A DNA stretch of 64,000 nucleotides from assembly GCA_910586615.1 (NCBI GenBank), contig CAJUJP010000013.1, positions 1 through 64,000 on the forward strand, given 5' to 3'. Below are positions 51,434-61,225 of the stretch, piece after piece. The translations under genes were made by a program, and so were the position numbers. The stretch comes from an uncultured Lachnospiraceae bacterium (lineage in GTDB: Bacteria; Bacillota; Clostridia; Lachnospirales; Lachnospiraceae). Numbering within the stretch: position 1 is the first letter of the stretch; each line of letters starts with the position of its first letter. The notes beneath the pieces were generated by a model. It saw nothing but the letters and a program-made list of their open reading frames with translations. It searched no databases and had not been told where the DNA came from.

Positions 51434-54310
51434 TTACTCCATGGGCTCTTCCAGTCCATAGACTTCCACTTCATAAATACGGGCCGCACTGTCGCTTCCC
51501 TGAGTGGGTTTATTTACTACCAGTTTCACGAATCTGGCGTTTACCGGCGCAAAAGTATCATGCGTGGTGCCTGCCGTATTTCTGGTCACAGTTCTGACTT
51601 CCTCAAATGCCGCACCGTCTTCGCTGACACAGACCGCGTAAGACTTGGTATTCATATCCGGACTCTCGCCGCCTGCCTCGGCATGGTAAACGTCCACCGC
51701 GCTGACGGTTCTGACCTCTCCTAGATCCAGTGTGATCTCATGAGGCGCGCCTCCTGTGGCACACCATTTCTTCGTCACGTCACCGTCAACCGCAAACTGC
51801 GGCGCTTCATTATCATTCACATAGGCGTCTGCCTCTGCAGGTGCGTTCTGAGAAAGAAGTACAAGACCATCTGCCGCCTTTTCGGTTACAATTATATAGC
51901 TTTCCTGCACTGCTTCACTGCTGCCTGATGAGTTTTCCGCCTTGACAGCCACTGTATATACACCTTCCGCCGGATAGGTGACTGTTACTTCGTTTCCTTC
52001 CGCCGTTTCCGTGTCCGCTCCGGTAATGCTCCACGTCACTTTTTCTGTATTCTGGGAACACAGGCTGGTAAACGTAACAGACTCTCCCGGTGCCGCCAGC
52101 GTCTTATCCGCCGTGAAAGCCGCCTTCGGCAGACTGTTATCCGGCCATTCCATAGTCACCTGCGCGCTGCTCCCTTCTTCCAGAAGCGCATTCACAGGCA
52201 TGATCTCAAAGACTGACTGATTTGTCTCATCCGTGCGGGGCAGCGTATTGACATAAAAACTTGTGGTATTGGAAACACCCAGCAATGACCTGGTCTGATC
52301 CTGATTGATCCTGTATACCTCATAGTAATCCGTCTCTGCGTCTGAATCCCACGCAAGACGCACACCTGCATACATGCCGTCTTCATCAAACTCGCTGTCC
52401 AAAACCTGCACATTGCTCACGGAAGCACTCTCTTCTTTGCCTCGCTCCGCCATGGTAATATTACCGAATCTGAACTGCAGTCCGCTCACATCCACATTGG
52501 AACACAAACGGTAAGAGATCGTTTTAATTGTCTTTCCGGAAAGGGATGACATATCATAGCTTATCACCGTCCACTCTTCTCCGGCTTTTTTGTCTCCCGG
52601 CAGAACCGTCTCTGCACCGTCCTGTGTGGTGATCACTGCATCCAGAGCGATCTCGCCGCCCCTTGTCTTCGCCGCTGTGGTAAAGATCATCTGGTCTGCC
52701 ACAGGCAGCGCCGCACTGTAGAGCCTGATCTCAGATTCCACGCCTGCCTTCATGGCACCGCGCAGAATCAAGCTGTTACCGCCGTAATAAGCATCACCCA
52801 CATCCAGGTCTGCCGCAAGGTTATTTCCTTCTCCGTTCTTTATCATGTAACGGTATGTAGGAAGAACGTCGGATATACTCCGGTTGTTCCAGTCAAGCAT
52901 ACTGATCAGTTCTCCGTTTTTATAAAAACCGTAACCGTTTCCTGTAGAGAAATTCGTCACAAAAGGAAGGCTTGTAAGCGCAGTGCGCTCTACCACATAA
53001 GTGGAAACGCCGCGCCATTCCGTATGATCAGCAGGCTGTACCTCTGCCGACGGATCTCCCTTGGCATTGACCCAGAGCTTATTCTCCTGTTTCCAGAAAT
53101 CCTGCACGGTCTCCGCCGAAAAATACGCCCAGCTGGGACAGTAAAGTCCTAAGGATGTATAAGTTCCGCCGGCCGGATTCTCAAACAGACTCCAGTCAAT
53201 GGGAGTTGCATATCCGTTGCTCTGCAGATCAACACCGGCATACAGACTGTAGGGATCAATCTGCTTTTCTGCCGCCAGTTCCGCGGAAGACTTTAACAGT
53301 TCTTCCGGTGCCAGCTTTTCTGTGGTCCACCAGAAATTTAAGAACATATCATCCGCCACGTCCGCTCCGTCTTCCGTTTTCAGGAATGCGGCGTTCTTGT
53401 CTGTCAGTGCATTCTGCCAGTCCATCTCACCGTCTACCGTCATGGAATCATAATAGATCAGTTCCAGTTCCGGTGCCTGCGCCTTATAATAAGAAAGGAA
53501 TTCCTGCATCCGCGCCGCATGATCCGCTGTCAGCGGCTCTTCGTCCGTTCCTTCCGTCTCCTGGTTCATGAACCATCCGTCAAACCCGTAGGTCTTCGCA
53601 ACTTCAATCAGTTTATCCGCCACCGGATAGCTTCCGTCCTCTTCTTTCAGAAGAAGATCTTCCAGCCACTGCATCTTTCCGCCGTGGGCAGTCTGGGGCA
53701 TAAATACCGTTCCGATCACCAGAACACCGTTCTTGTGTCCTGCGTCCACCACATCTGCACTGGGCGCCACGATCAGTCCCTCTCCCGAAGAACCGCCCCA
53801 GTATACAAGCAGATCCACATACTGCCAGTAAGAAAAAGCGTTCGCATTCATCTTATTTAAGCCATGGGGTGAGTTGCCGCTGGTGCTTCCATTCATGATC
53901 GAGATCGCCATGCTTTTGGTATCCTTATTCTGTGTCCCGTTCACCGTCTCAAGGTCCGCTGTATCTACCCGTTCTTTTAACGGCACAGTGCTCACATTGA
54001 ATATAAGATCTTCATCCTCGGCTGCATTCCATTCCAGCAGGCCTGCCGGAAACCAGTAGGAAGCCTCCGGCTGACGATTCATGGTAAGCTCCTGATTGTC
54101 GTTTTCTTCCGTAATAGAATACCGGGATGCTTCTTCTGCTTCCTCTGCCGACTCCGTCTCTACCGGGTCAGCCTGTTCCTCCTGAGCAGCTTCCTGCTCC
54201 TGTCCTGTTTCCTGCACCGCTCCCTGTGTACCGCCACACGCCGTCAGCCCGGCCGTCATGGCAGCGCCAAGCAGCACGGCACATCCTTTTTCCAACCACT
54301 TCTTTCTCAT
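51434..54310 (-). CDS. GH85 endo-beta-N-acetylglucosaminidase, lipoprotein
   Basis: A 958-residue surface lipoprotein that should cut the GlcNAc-beta-1,4-GlcNAc core of N-glycans and release the glycan minus one GlcNAc. The signal ends LTAC (Cys 25), with a Glu-rich linker to about 70. The GH85 domain (about 75-450) has the catalytic pair in GWFMNQETEG, Asn 249 and Glu 251, matching the oxazoline-type mechanism of EndoA and EndoD. Beta modules follow (about 470-700), then a PKD domain (about 725-805) and a C-terminal F5/8C (CBM32-like) sugar-binding domain (about 815-950). GAGGTAAAAG precedes the ATG. GH38, GH130 and an importer follow in the same neighbourhood, which fits high-mannose N-glycan use. 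Confidence 0.93.
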   Translation of the reverse strand: MRKKWLEKGCAVLLGAAMTAGLTACGGTQGAVQETGQEQEAAQEEQADPVETESAEEAEEASRYSITEENDNQELTMNRQPEASYWFPAGLLEWNAAEDEDLIFNVSTVPLKERVDTADLETVNGTQNKDTKSMAISIMNGSTSGNSPHGLNKMNANAFSYWQYVDLLVYWGGSSGEGLIVAPSADVVDAGHKNGVLVIGTVFMPQTAHGGKMQWLEDLLLKEEDGSYPVADKLIEVAKTYGFDGWFMNQETEGTDEEPLTADHAARMQEFLSYYKAQAPELELIYYDSMTVDGEMDWQNALTDKNAAFLKTEDGADVADDMFLNFWWTTEKLAPEELLKSSAELAAEKQIDPYSLYAGVDLQSNGYATPIDWSLFENPAGGTYTSLGLYCPSWAYFSAETVQDFWKQENKLWVNAKGDPSAEVQPADHTEWRGVSTYVVERTALTSLPFVTNFSTGNGYGFYKNGELISMLDWNNRSISDVLPTYRYMIKNGEGNNLAADLDVGDAYYGGNSLILRGAMKAGVESEIRLYSAALPVADQMIFTTAAKTRGGEIALDAVITTQDGAETVLPGDKKAGEEWTVISYDMSSLSGKTIKTISYRLCSNVDVSGLQFRFGNITMAERGKEESASVSNVQVLDSEFDEDGMYAGVRLAWDSDAETDYYEVYRINQDQTRSLLGVSNTTSFYVNTLPRTDETNQSVFEIMPVNALLEEGSSAQVTMEWPDNSLPKAAFTADKTLAAPGESVTFTSLCSQNTEKVTWSITGADTETAEGNEVTVTYPAEGVYTVAVKAENSSGSSEAVQESYIIVTEKAADGLVLLSQNAPAEADAYVNDNEAPQFAVDGDVTKKWCATGGAPHEITLDLGEVRTVSAVDVYHAEAGGESPDMNTKSYAVCVSEDGAAFEEVRTVTRNTAGTTHDTFAPVNARFVKLVVNKPTQGSDSAARIYEVEVYGLEEPME

Positions 54311-54318
54311 CTTTTACC

Positions 54319-54362
54319 TCATTTCTGCGCTGTTATTCTATCATTTCTGCGCTGCTATTGTA
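54319..54362 (-). repeat. 22-bp tandem duplication before the GH85 gene
   Basis: Two head-to-tail copies of a 22-bp unit (TCATTTCTGCGCTG then TTATTCTA or CTATTGTA) lie 9 to 52 bases before the GH85 start. They differ at two positions. The minus strand gives TAGAAT and TACAAT at matching places, so a -10 box may have been duplicated. The spacing of two helical turns would also suit paired binding of one regulator. Confidence 0.7.
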
Positions 54363-54423
54363 CAACTTCCGTAACAGTTCAGCCTGGCACTATTCCGCAA
54401 GTAACATCGTTCTGTATGCGATT

Positions 54424-57400
54424 TTACTTCAATAAAACCGTCACAACCTCATAAGGCTTTAATACAACGTCGATGGTGTTGCCCGACACGGCCGCCTCGC
54501 TCTCGGCCTCTTCCAGCAGATTGCAGATATACGCCTTCTCAAATACCGTGTTCACTGTCAGTTTCGTCTTCGTATAAGCGTTCTCCGACTCATACAGACG
54601 AATCACCGTTCCCTCGCCGTTTTCAGCCCGCTTAATCGTTTCCAGAATCACATTCGGATGCGCTGCTGACGCAAAGGAGAAGCACTGTCCGCTCTTTGTG
54701 CCTGTCACTGCCGTCAGCGGCTGGTTCAGCTTGTAAGACTCTTCTACCGTTCCTGCTGCCCTCCATCCTTCTTTATGAGGATAGATCGCATAGGTGAAAT
54801 CATGCTCTTCCTGATCGGCTGTCGGATTCGGCTCTATTCCAGACTTGATCAGCGTCAGCGCCATGTTGGAATCCTTAACGGAATGTCCGTATTTACAGTC
54901 GTTTAACATGGATACACCGTAGTGTCCCTCTGACAGATCCATCCACTTCTGTCCGCAGCTCTCAAACCGCGCCACATCCCAGCTTGTATTCCGGTGTGTC
55001 TTTCTCGTCAGGCTTCCGAACTGGATATCAAAAGATGCTTCATCCGTGTGTACTGCCACCGGGAAATGCACTTTCAACAATGTCTGATGTTCTTTCCAGT
55101 CCACGTGAGTGACAAAGTCAATTCTGCGGCTTTCCGCATAGAACATGATCTTCTGGCTGAAAGTGGAATTGGATGCCTTACGCTCGATCTCAAGGACTGC
55201 GCGGACCGGCCCAAGTTCCGTCCATTCCATCCGTTCCACCTGGTCCACATCCCAGAATTTCTCGGTATAGAAAATATCAATATCCCAATTATCGAAATAG
55301 ATGGGTTTATCCTCGTACATCCGAAGCAGGTTCGCCTGCTCTCCCGGCTGAATCACTTCCCTGTCATTTTCTTTGTCATAAATGCTCGTAAACATACCGC
55401 CTTCATTGAGCTTTACGGTATAGAAAGGCGTCTGTAATTCTCTGTCACCGTTTAAGCTGAACGGATTTTCCGCCTCCTGTGCTTTTGCAGGCAGGAAGGA
55501 CTGATAACCCTTGGAGGGCAGGTTCTTCAGGAATGCAACACTGCCGGTCTTCGTCTTCTGTACCGGATATACATTGCCCGCCTCGTCGGTAAGCGCCTCT
55601 CCCTCGAATGCGCCCAGTTCCACCACATCCGCTCTCACGCTGCCCGCCGGATTAAAGACCGTTACCGCTTCTCCCGTTCCGGCAATGCTCCGCCTGCGCT
55701 CATCACTCATATCCGCAAGCTGTTTTGCAAGCTGTGCGTATTCCTCTTTCGTCACCTCATATACTTCATGGATGGCGGATCCCGGAAGGGTGTCATGGAA
55801 CTGGTTCAACAGCACCAGCTTCCACATTGCATCCAGTTCCTGTTCCGGATAACCCATTTCCTGTGCCGTCAGCACACTGAGCAGTTCCAGATCCATCAGG
55901 CCCAGTTCCGATTTACGGTTGGAACGTTTGTTTCTGGCCATGGACGTAAGCGTGCCCCTGTGGTACTCGAAATAAAATTCACCTTCCCATACCGGAAGTC
56001 TCTTATGACCTCCCACCCGTTCTTTCAACTCGTCAAAATAGGTGCGTGCAAATTCCTGCCGTACCATAGGAATCCCTTTTACGCCCTTTTCCATACGGAT
56101 GGATGTCTCAATCATCTCTCTGGTAGGGCCGCCGCCGCCGTCTCCGTAACCGTAGGAAACCAGAATATCGTTATTGATATCCTTATTCTGATAGCGCATC
56201 CAGCCGCCCATGATAGAATCCGGGTGCAGCATTCCGTTGTAAGTCGTAAAGAAATCTTTGATCGGCTGGCTCACCCCAAGCGTGGTGATCAGATGGGTCA
56301 GAACTTCTGATCCGTCGATTCCGCGCCACATCATCGTGTCATAGGGAATCTTGTTGAACTGGTTCCATGCCAGTTTGGTCGTCATAAAATACTCGATTCC
56401 GCACTTTTTCATGATCTGCGGCAAAGCCCCGGAGTACCCGAACACATCAGGCAGCCACAGGATCTTATTGTCCACGCCGAACTCTTCTTTAAAGAAGCGC
56501 TTGCCGTGCAGAAACTGTCTCACGAGAGACTCTCCGGAAGTCAGATTACAGTCGGCTTCCAGCCACATGCCTCCTTCCGCCTCCCAGCGTCCTTCTTTGA
56601 TCCGCTCCTTCACCTTCTCATAAATCTCAGGATAGCGCTCTTTCAAAAAGGCATATAACTGCGGCTGGCTGGACATGAATTTGTAATTCGGATATTCCTC
56701 CATCAGCTTCAGAACCGTGGCAAAACTCCGCCCCACTTTTTCTCTGGTCTGCTCCACTGTCCACCACCATGCCACATCAATATGGGTATGGCCGATGCAG
56801 GTTGCGATCACGTCCTTATAGCCCGCCATATCCGAGTACAGCGCCTGATCGATGTATTCAGAAGCCTCATCCAGCGTCCGGTAGAAGTCTTCCGAATAAG
56901 GCGTCCGCAGATCCAGAAAATTGACTGTTGTATTCAGAATTTCCTGAATATCCTTGCGGTTCTTATCATCCTCCTCCATTCTGGAAAAGGCTGCCAGCGG
57001 AACCCACAGGTCATAGTAAAGCTTCTCGATCTTCTGGTCGATCTCCTGCATCCGGGTGATCAGGTTGAACTCTGAATGCAGCGTCCCGCTGTATGCCTGC
57101 AGTTCAAGAGTGATCTCTTCTCCCGCTGCAGCCGATGTGCGCAGGAGCACATCCCTGTGATTCATGTCGATGCCCTGTACCGCCTCGCCGTTTACGAACA
57201 GGAGAAACTGGGGGTTCTTGGCATCATCCCACTCATCAATCTGGGTGCCCACATGAAGCCACATTCTCTTACCGTCCAGTTCTTCCGGAACTTTCCAGAC
57301 AGTCCTGAACCAGTAATGGCGGTCCTTGCCGTACCAGTGCATATTCCGGCAGTCAAAACTTTCCCACGGCGCACTGTCTGCCTGTGCATCTTCAGGATGG

Positions 57401-57510
57401 AAGTAATTGCCTTCCTTATAGTCCCACTGATCGATGTCAAACTTCTGCTTTACTTTCAGTTTTTTCAATTCTTCACAAATGACATTCACTCTCTTGTCTA
57501 AAAAATACAT
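54424..57510 (-). CDS. GH38 alpha-mannosidase
   Basis: A 1028-residue family 38 alpha-mannosidase without signal peptide, so it acts in the cytoplasm. After an N-terminal beta region (1-240) comes the catalytic domain, with the zinc site IGHTHIDVAWWW (about 244-255), the nucleophile Asp in WLEADCNLTSGES (about 335-347) and the further metal His in NQFHDTLPGSAIHE (about 590). The C-terminal beta domains run to the end. GGAGAAGGAG precedes the ATG. It would strip alpha-linked mannose from imported high-mannose glycans. It lies between the GH85 gene and the GH130 gene but has a terminator before it, so it is a separate transcript from the importer. Confidence 0.95.
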   Translation of the reverse strand: MYFLDKRVNVICEELKKLKVKQKFDIDQWDYKEGNYFHPEDAQADSAPWESFDCRNMHWYGKDRHYWFRTVWKVPEELDGKRMWLHVGTQIDEWDDAKNPQFLLFVNGEAVQGIDMNHRDVLLRTSAAAGEEITLELQAYSGTLHSEFNLITRMQEIDQKIEKLYYDLWVPLAAFSRMEEDDKNRKDIQEILNTTVNFLDLRTPYSEDFYRTLDEASEYIDQALYSDMAGYKDVIATCIGHTHIDVAWWWTVEQTREKVGRSFATVLKLMEEYPNYKFMSSQPQLYAFLKERYPEIYEKVKERIKEGRWEAEGGMWLEADCNLTSGESLVRQFLHGKRFFKEEFGVDNKILWLPDVFGYSGALPQIMKKCGIEYFMTTKLAWNQFNKIPYDTMMWRGIDGSEVLTHLITTLGVSQPIKDFFTTYNGMLHPDSIMGGWMRYQNKDINNDILVSYGYGDGGGGPTREMIETSIRMEKGVKGIPMVRQEFARTYFDELKERVGGHKRLPVWEGEFYFEYHRGTLTSMARNKRSNRKSELGLMDLELLSVLTAQEMGYPEQELDAMWKLVLLNQFHDTLPGSAIHEVYEVTKEEYAQLAKQLADMSDERRRSIAGTGEAVTVFNPAGSVRADVVELGAFEGEALTDEAGNVYPVQKTKTGSVAFLKNLPSKGYQSFLPAKAQEAENPFSLNGDRELQTPFYTVKLNEGGMFTSIYDKENDREVIQPGEQANLLRMYEDKPIYFDNWDIDIFYTEKFWDVDQVERMEWTELGPVRAVLEIERKASNSTFSQKIMFYAESRRIDFVTHVDWKEHQTLLKVHFPVAVHTDEASFDIQFGSLTRKTHRNTSWDVARFESCGQKWMDLSEGHYGVSMLNDCKYGHSVKDSNMALTLIKSGIEPNPTADQEEHDFTYAIYPHKEGWRAAGTVEESYKLNQPLTAVTGTKSGQCFSFASAAHPNVILETIKRAENGEGTVIRLYESENAYTKTKLTVNTVFEKAYICNLLEEAESEAAVSGNTIDVVLKPYEVVTVLLK

Positions 57511-57617
57511 ATCTGTCTCCTTCTCCGGCTGCATGTACGGTAACAGTTCAGATTTCCTGGCCGCTGCCATATTTTACATGAGAAACCGAAATAGCATACT
57601 TTATATTGTCAAATAAA

Positions 57618-57667
57618 GGCTGCCGCAAAATAAATGAAAAAGTTCATTTTTTCTTTTTGCGGCAGCC
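57618..57667 (-). terminator. Terminator after the GH130 gene
   Basis: A 13-bp stem GGCTGCCGCAAAA/TTTTGCGGCAGCC with an inner AAATGAA/TTCATTT stem. On the minus strand it is followed by TTTATTTG. It closes the importer-GH130 transcript 25 bases after the stop. Confidence 0.88.
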
Positions 57668-57691
57668 ATGGTCTGCGTATATACCGGATCT

Positions 57692-58672
57692 TTAATCCAT
57701 ATACGCGATCAGCCGGTCTGCAGTCGTGAATGCCAGTCCTGTCACCGTGTCTGCACATCCGTAATAAATAGCGATTCTTCCCGTTGCGGCATCTGTCAGC
57801 GCCGCACATGGAAATACCACATTCGGAACATCGCCCACGCACTCATATAATTCGTGCGGCCCTAAAATATAATTTTTCGTTCTCTTCTTTACTTTCCACG
57901 GCTCTTCCAGATCCAGAAGTGCACAACCCATCCGGTATACAAATCCGTTACATGTGTTGAGCACGCCGTGATAGATCAGAATCCATCCTTCGTCCGTCTC
58001 AATGGGAATGCTTCCCGCACCGATCTTCGTGGACTGCCACGCGGATTCGTCTCCCGGAATCGTCTTCATCACCAGCCTGTGGTGTCCCCAGTATTTAAGA
58101 TCCGGGCTTTCACTCACAAAAATATCTCCGAAAGGTGTATGCCCGTTATCGCTGGGTCGGCTCAGCATATAATACTTTCCCTGTATCTTGCGCGGAAACA
58201 GCACCCCGTTGCGGTTGAACGGCAGGAAAGCATTTTCCATCTGATAAAAAGTCTTAAAGTCATAAGTATAGCCCAATCCAATGGTGGGATATCCCTCGTA
58301 GCCGTTGCACCACGTTATGTAATACCGGTCCTCTATAAAGCATACTCTGGGATCATAGCGGAACTCCCGCCTTGCCACCTCCGGGCAGGCGCCCTGCATC
58401 ACGACGGGCTCATCAGAAATCTCCCACCGGATGCCGTCCTTACTGAATCCCGCAAACAGATCCATGCTGATCGATCTGCTGTCACACCGGAACACACCCG
58501 CGAACCCGTCCCCCCAGGGAACCACCGCGCTGTTAAAAATACTGTTGGAATTCCGGGTTGCAAACCTGTCTATAACAGGATTATCCCGATAGCGCCATAC
58601 AGGCAGCTTCTCATTGTCCCCCGGCTCCTGCCATGGAATATTCGGCAGATCTTTTCCAATAATCTTTGCCAT
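57692..58672 (-). CDS. GH130 beta-mannoside phosphorylase
   Basis: A 326-residue family 130 enzyme with the five-bladed propeller of inverting phosphorylases that split beta-mannosides with phosphate to give mannose 1-phosphate. It shows the N-terminal NPVIDR and IFNSAVVPWGDGF, the proton-donor Asp region in EFRYDPRVCFIED (about 105-117), and phosphate-binding basic residues in RPSDNG and HG-rich segments. There is no signal peptide. The family covers mannosyl-GlcNAc, mannosyl-glucose and mannobiose phosphorylases. Since the gene follows the importer and lies beside GH85 and GH38, Man-beta-1,4-GlcNAc is the likely substrate; that choice is inferred from context. The ribosome site is weak. Confidence 0.9.
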   Translation of the reverse strand: MAKIIGKDLPNIPWQEPGDNEKLPVWRYRDNPVIDRFATRNSNSIFNSAVVPWGDGFAGVFRCDSRSISMDLFAGFSKDGIRWEISDEPVVMQGACPEVARREFRYDPRVCFIEDRYYITWCNGYEGYPTIGLGYTYDFKTFYQMENAFLPFNRNGVLFPRKIQGKYYMLSRPSDNGHTPFGDIFVSESPDLKYWGHHRLVMKTIPGDESAWQSTKIGAGSIPIETDEGWILIYHGVLNTCNGFVYRMGCALLDLEEPWKVKKRTKNYILGPHELYECVGDVPNVVFPCAALTDAATGRIAIYYGCADTVTGLAFTTADRLIAYMD

Positions 58673-58695
58673 GTTGCCGTCACACCTGTCCTTCC

Positions 58696-60186
58696 TTATT
58701 TCCCCATAAACTCATCAACCTGTCTCTGCGCCTCGTCCATGACATCCTGCCATCCGGCTTTCATCAGTTCTTCTTTGATCTCAGGAATCGTGGTTTCAGG
58801 ATCACGCACACCGGTCATCACCTCACTGCGGTAACGCAGCCATATTTCACGGCAGTTTGCCAGCTTATCCGACACCGCCGTTGCGTCGAAAGTAAATCCT
58901 AACATCACAGAAGATACCGCCGCCTCATTCAGCGCCTTGACTTCATCCCACTGGTTCGTCTCGTTCGTATCCTCCAGTGTTACCGTAAAGAAAGTTCCCT
59001 GTGTATAGCCGGCCATCGCCCACTCGTTGTTGATCTTATGTGCCTTGCCGTCATCCGTATACTCGAAGTTCACACCCTCTTCCCCGTAAAAGAACATGTC
59101 ACGGAGTTTTGTATCTGAATTGACCGTATCCAGTAACTGCAGACACTTCTCAGGGTACTTTGTATTGATGGAAACCATGTTTATGGATCCACGCACCGTT
59201 TCATTGGAAAGAATCGTATCACCGACCTTCTGTACCACAACTTCCTTGCCCATCTGCGGCCCCCACGCGGTAACGCCTGCGCTCTCCCATCCCTGGGCAA
59301 CTCTCCACATATTATAAACACGCGCTTCAGACAGACTGGATGCATCCGGATTGATAATTCCTTTCTCATACCACTCATGCAATGTTTCCAATGCTGAATA
59401 GACATCCGGCTCTTCCAGTGTAAAGCACACTCTTGCATCCGCGTCGTCATATCTCACACCCAGGATCTGTGTGCCCGCACCGATCTGATCATATACGTCG
59501 AAAATATAGTAAACACCGTCATTCTTGACATACACCGGATAGTCATTCTTATCCGCTTTCAGTGTTTCAAAGGTTGGTGTCAGAGACTCGATCTCTGTAA
59601 GAGATGCCAGATCCAGACTGTACTCCTCCACTAATTCCTTATCCCATACCGCGTAATTGGATATGGAACTGTCCTTATATGTAGGAACACCATAGATCCT
59701 GTCTTTCACCTTCACGCCGTCCCAGTATTTTTCAGGCATCAGCCCTTTCAAACCGGGCATATTGGCATCGATCAGATCCGTAATGTCGTAATATGCTCCC
59801 AGATTAATATCTGCAATGTAGTTATTGCCTGTTCCGAAAATAATGTCAAAAGGCTCATTGGTACTTACGATAATGTTACGGCGCTTATCCCAGTCACCCC
59901 AGGAAATAACTTCCATTTCCAGATTCACACCGATCTTTGGTCCGATATACTCGTTTACCTTTGCGATCCAGCTGTCGTAATTCGTCGGCATACCGTTGCC
60001 AATGGTAACCCATTTCAAATTGACGATCTCACCACTGCCGGCCTGTTCGCTGCCGCCGTCTGCTGCGTCTGTGGATGTACCGCCTCCCGTACTGGCGGGT
60101 GTATCCGTACCGCCGCCGCATCCCGTGAGTGCCCCGAACATCATCATAACTGCCGTGCCCAGTGCCAATACTCTTTTTAATTTCAT
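58696..60186 (-). CDS. ABC sugar importer solute-binding lipoprotein
   Basis: A 496-residue family 1 extracellular solute-binding protein anchored by lipid at Cys 23 (lipobox ALTGC). A short Gly/Ser linker precedes the two-lobed body. The C-terminal part (about 390-490; NEWAMAGYTQGTFFTV to the end) resembles the DUF3502 domain of oligosaccharide binders. AAAGGAGAGAG precedes the ATG. It lies 106 bases after the inner-membrane permease gene and 23 bases before GH130, so all are one operon. It would bind the glycan released by GH85, by context. Confidence 0.93.
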   Translation of the reverse strand: MKLKRVLALGTAVMMMFGALTGCGGGTDTPASTGGGTSTDAADGGSEQAGSGEIVNLKWVTIGNGMPTNYDSWIAKVNEYIGPKIGVNLEMEVISWGDWDKRRNIIVSTNEPFDIIFGTGNNYIADINLGAYYDITDLIDANMPGLKGLMPEKYWDGVKVKDRIYGVPTYKDSSISNYAVWDKELVEEYSLDLASLTEIESLTPTFETLKADKNDYPVYVKNDGVYYIFDVYDQIGAGTQILGVRYDDADARVCFTLEEPDVYSALETLHEWYEKGIINPDASSLSEARVYNMWRVAQGWESAGVTAWGPQMGKEVVVQKVGDTILSNETVRGSINMVSINTKYPEKCLQLLDTVNSDTKLRDMFFYGEEGVNFEYTDDGKAHKINNEWAMAGYTQGTFFTVTLEDTNETNQWDEVKALNEAAVSSVMLGFTFDATAVSDKLANCREIWLRYRSEVMTGVRDPETTIPEIKEELMKAGWQDVMDEAQRQVDEFMGK

Positions 60187-60292
60187 AATCTCTCTCCTTT
60201 TTATGCTGTTTTCTCAATTTATTGAGTGACCGTTTCCTGATCCTCTTTTATCACGCTTCCGTGATTTGTTTTTCCCGGACTCCTGCACCTTC

Positions 60293-61210
60293 CTACTCTT
60301 TCACCGAACCGATGGTCAGACCTGAAATAAAGTACTTCTGGAAGAACGGGTAAGTACACGCAATGGGTACGATGATGACAATGGCGATTGCCATACGCAC
60401 ACTCTCCGTCGGCATATTCAGCTTATATTCCTGCATGGACAGGCCGCCGTAAGGATTGTTTGCAATATACTCAATGTTTTTCTGCATCTTGTTCAGCAAA
60501 GACTGCAGCGTCTGCAGTTTCGCATCCTGAACATACAAAGATGCCTGAAACCAGTCGTTCCAGTAGCCGAATGCGGCAAACATTCCGATGGTCGCCATAA
60601 CCGGCTTGGAAATCGGCAGTACGATCTGTGACCAGATTCTGAACTGTCCGGCCCCGTCGATCTTCGCAGATTCTATGATGGAATCGGGTACTGTCGTCCT
60701 GAAGAATGTACGGCAGATCGTCACGCTGAATGCCGAACACGCAAGGGGCAGGATCAATGCCCAGATGCTGTTGTTCAGTTTTAAAATATTGCTTACCACT
60801 ACGTAGCTTGCCAGCATACCGCCGTTAAATACCATAGGTATAAAGATCAGCCACGTATACAGCGTCTTCAGCTTAAAAGACCTCCTGGAAACCACATATC
60901 CCATGGAAGTGTTCAACGCTATGGAAATAATGGTACCGATGATCGTCACCATCACGGACATGAATGCCGCCCTTAAAATCGTTAACCGCTCATTCCACAA
61001 AAACTCATATGCAGAAGCCGAAAAAGCTTCCGGAATCAGCTGGTACCCATTGGTACGGAGCACCGCTTCATCTGTTATGGATATGGAAAAAACAAACGCC
61101 AGCGGAATGACGCACATGATCGCCAGAATCAGAAACACCAGGTTAAATACGATATTGGTAGATGTCTTGATCTGATTCAATGACTGACCGCTTTTATCCT
61201 TTTTACTCAC
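60293..61210 (-). CDS. Carbohydrate ABC permease (MalG/LplC type)
   Basis: A 305-residue inner-membrane permease with six helices (about 18-290). The EAA loop reads ESAKIDGAGQFRIWSQIVLPISKP, joining it to the ATPase. GTG 61210 is chosen because AGGAGG lies eight bases ahead; a GTG three codons earlier would overlap that site. It follows the partner permease by 15 bases. No ATPase is in the operon, so a shared MsmX-type ATPase encoded elsewhere is likely. Confidence 0.93.
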   Translation of the reverse strand: MSKKDKSGQSLNQIKTSTNIVFNLVFLILAIMCVIPLAFVFSISITDEAVLRTNGYQLIPEAFSASAYEFLWNERLTILRAAFMSVMVTIIGTIISIALNTSMGYVVSRRSFKLKTLYTWLIFIPMVFNGGMLASYVVVSNILKLNNSIWALILPLACSAFSVTICRTFFRTTVPDSIIESAKIDGAGQFRIWSQIVLPISKPVMATIGMFAAFGYWNDWFQASLYVQDAKLQTLQSLLNKMQKNIEYIANNPYGGLSMQEYKLNMPTESVRMAIAIVIIVPIACTYPFFQKYFISGLTIGSVKE

Positions 61211-61225
61211 GTTTCTCACCTCCTG

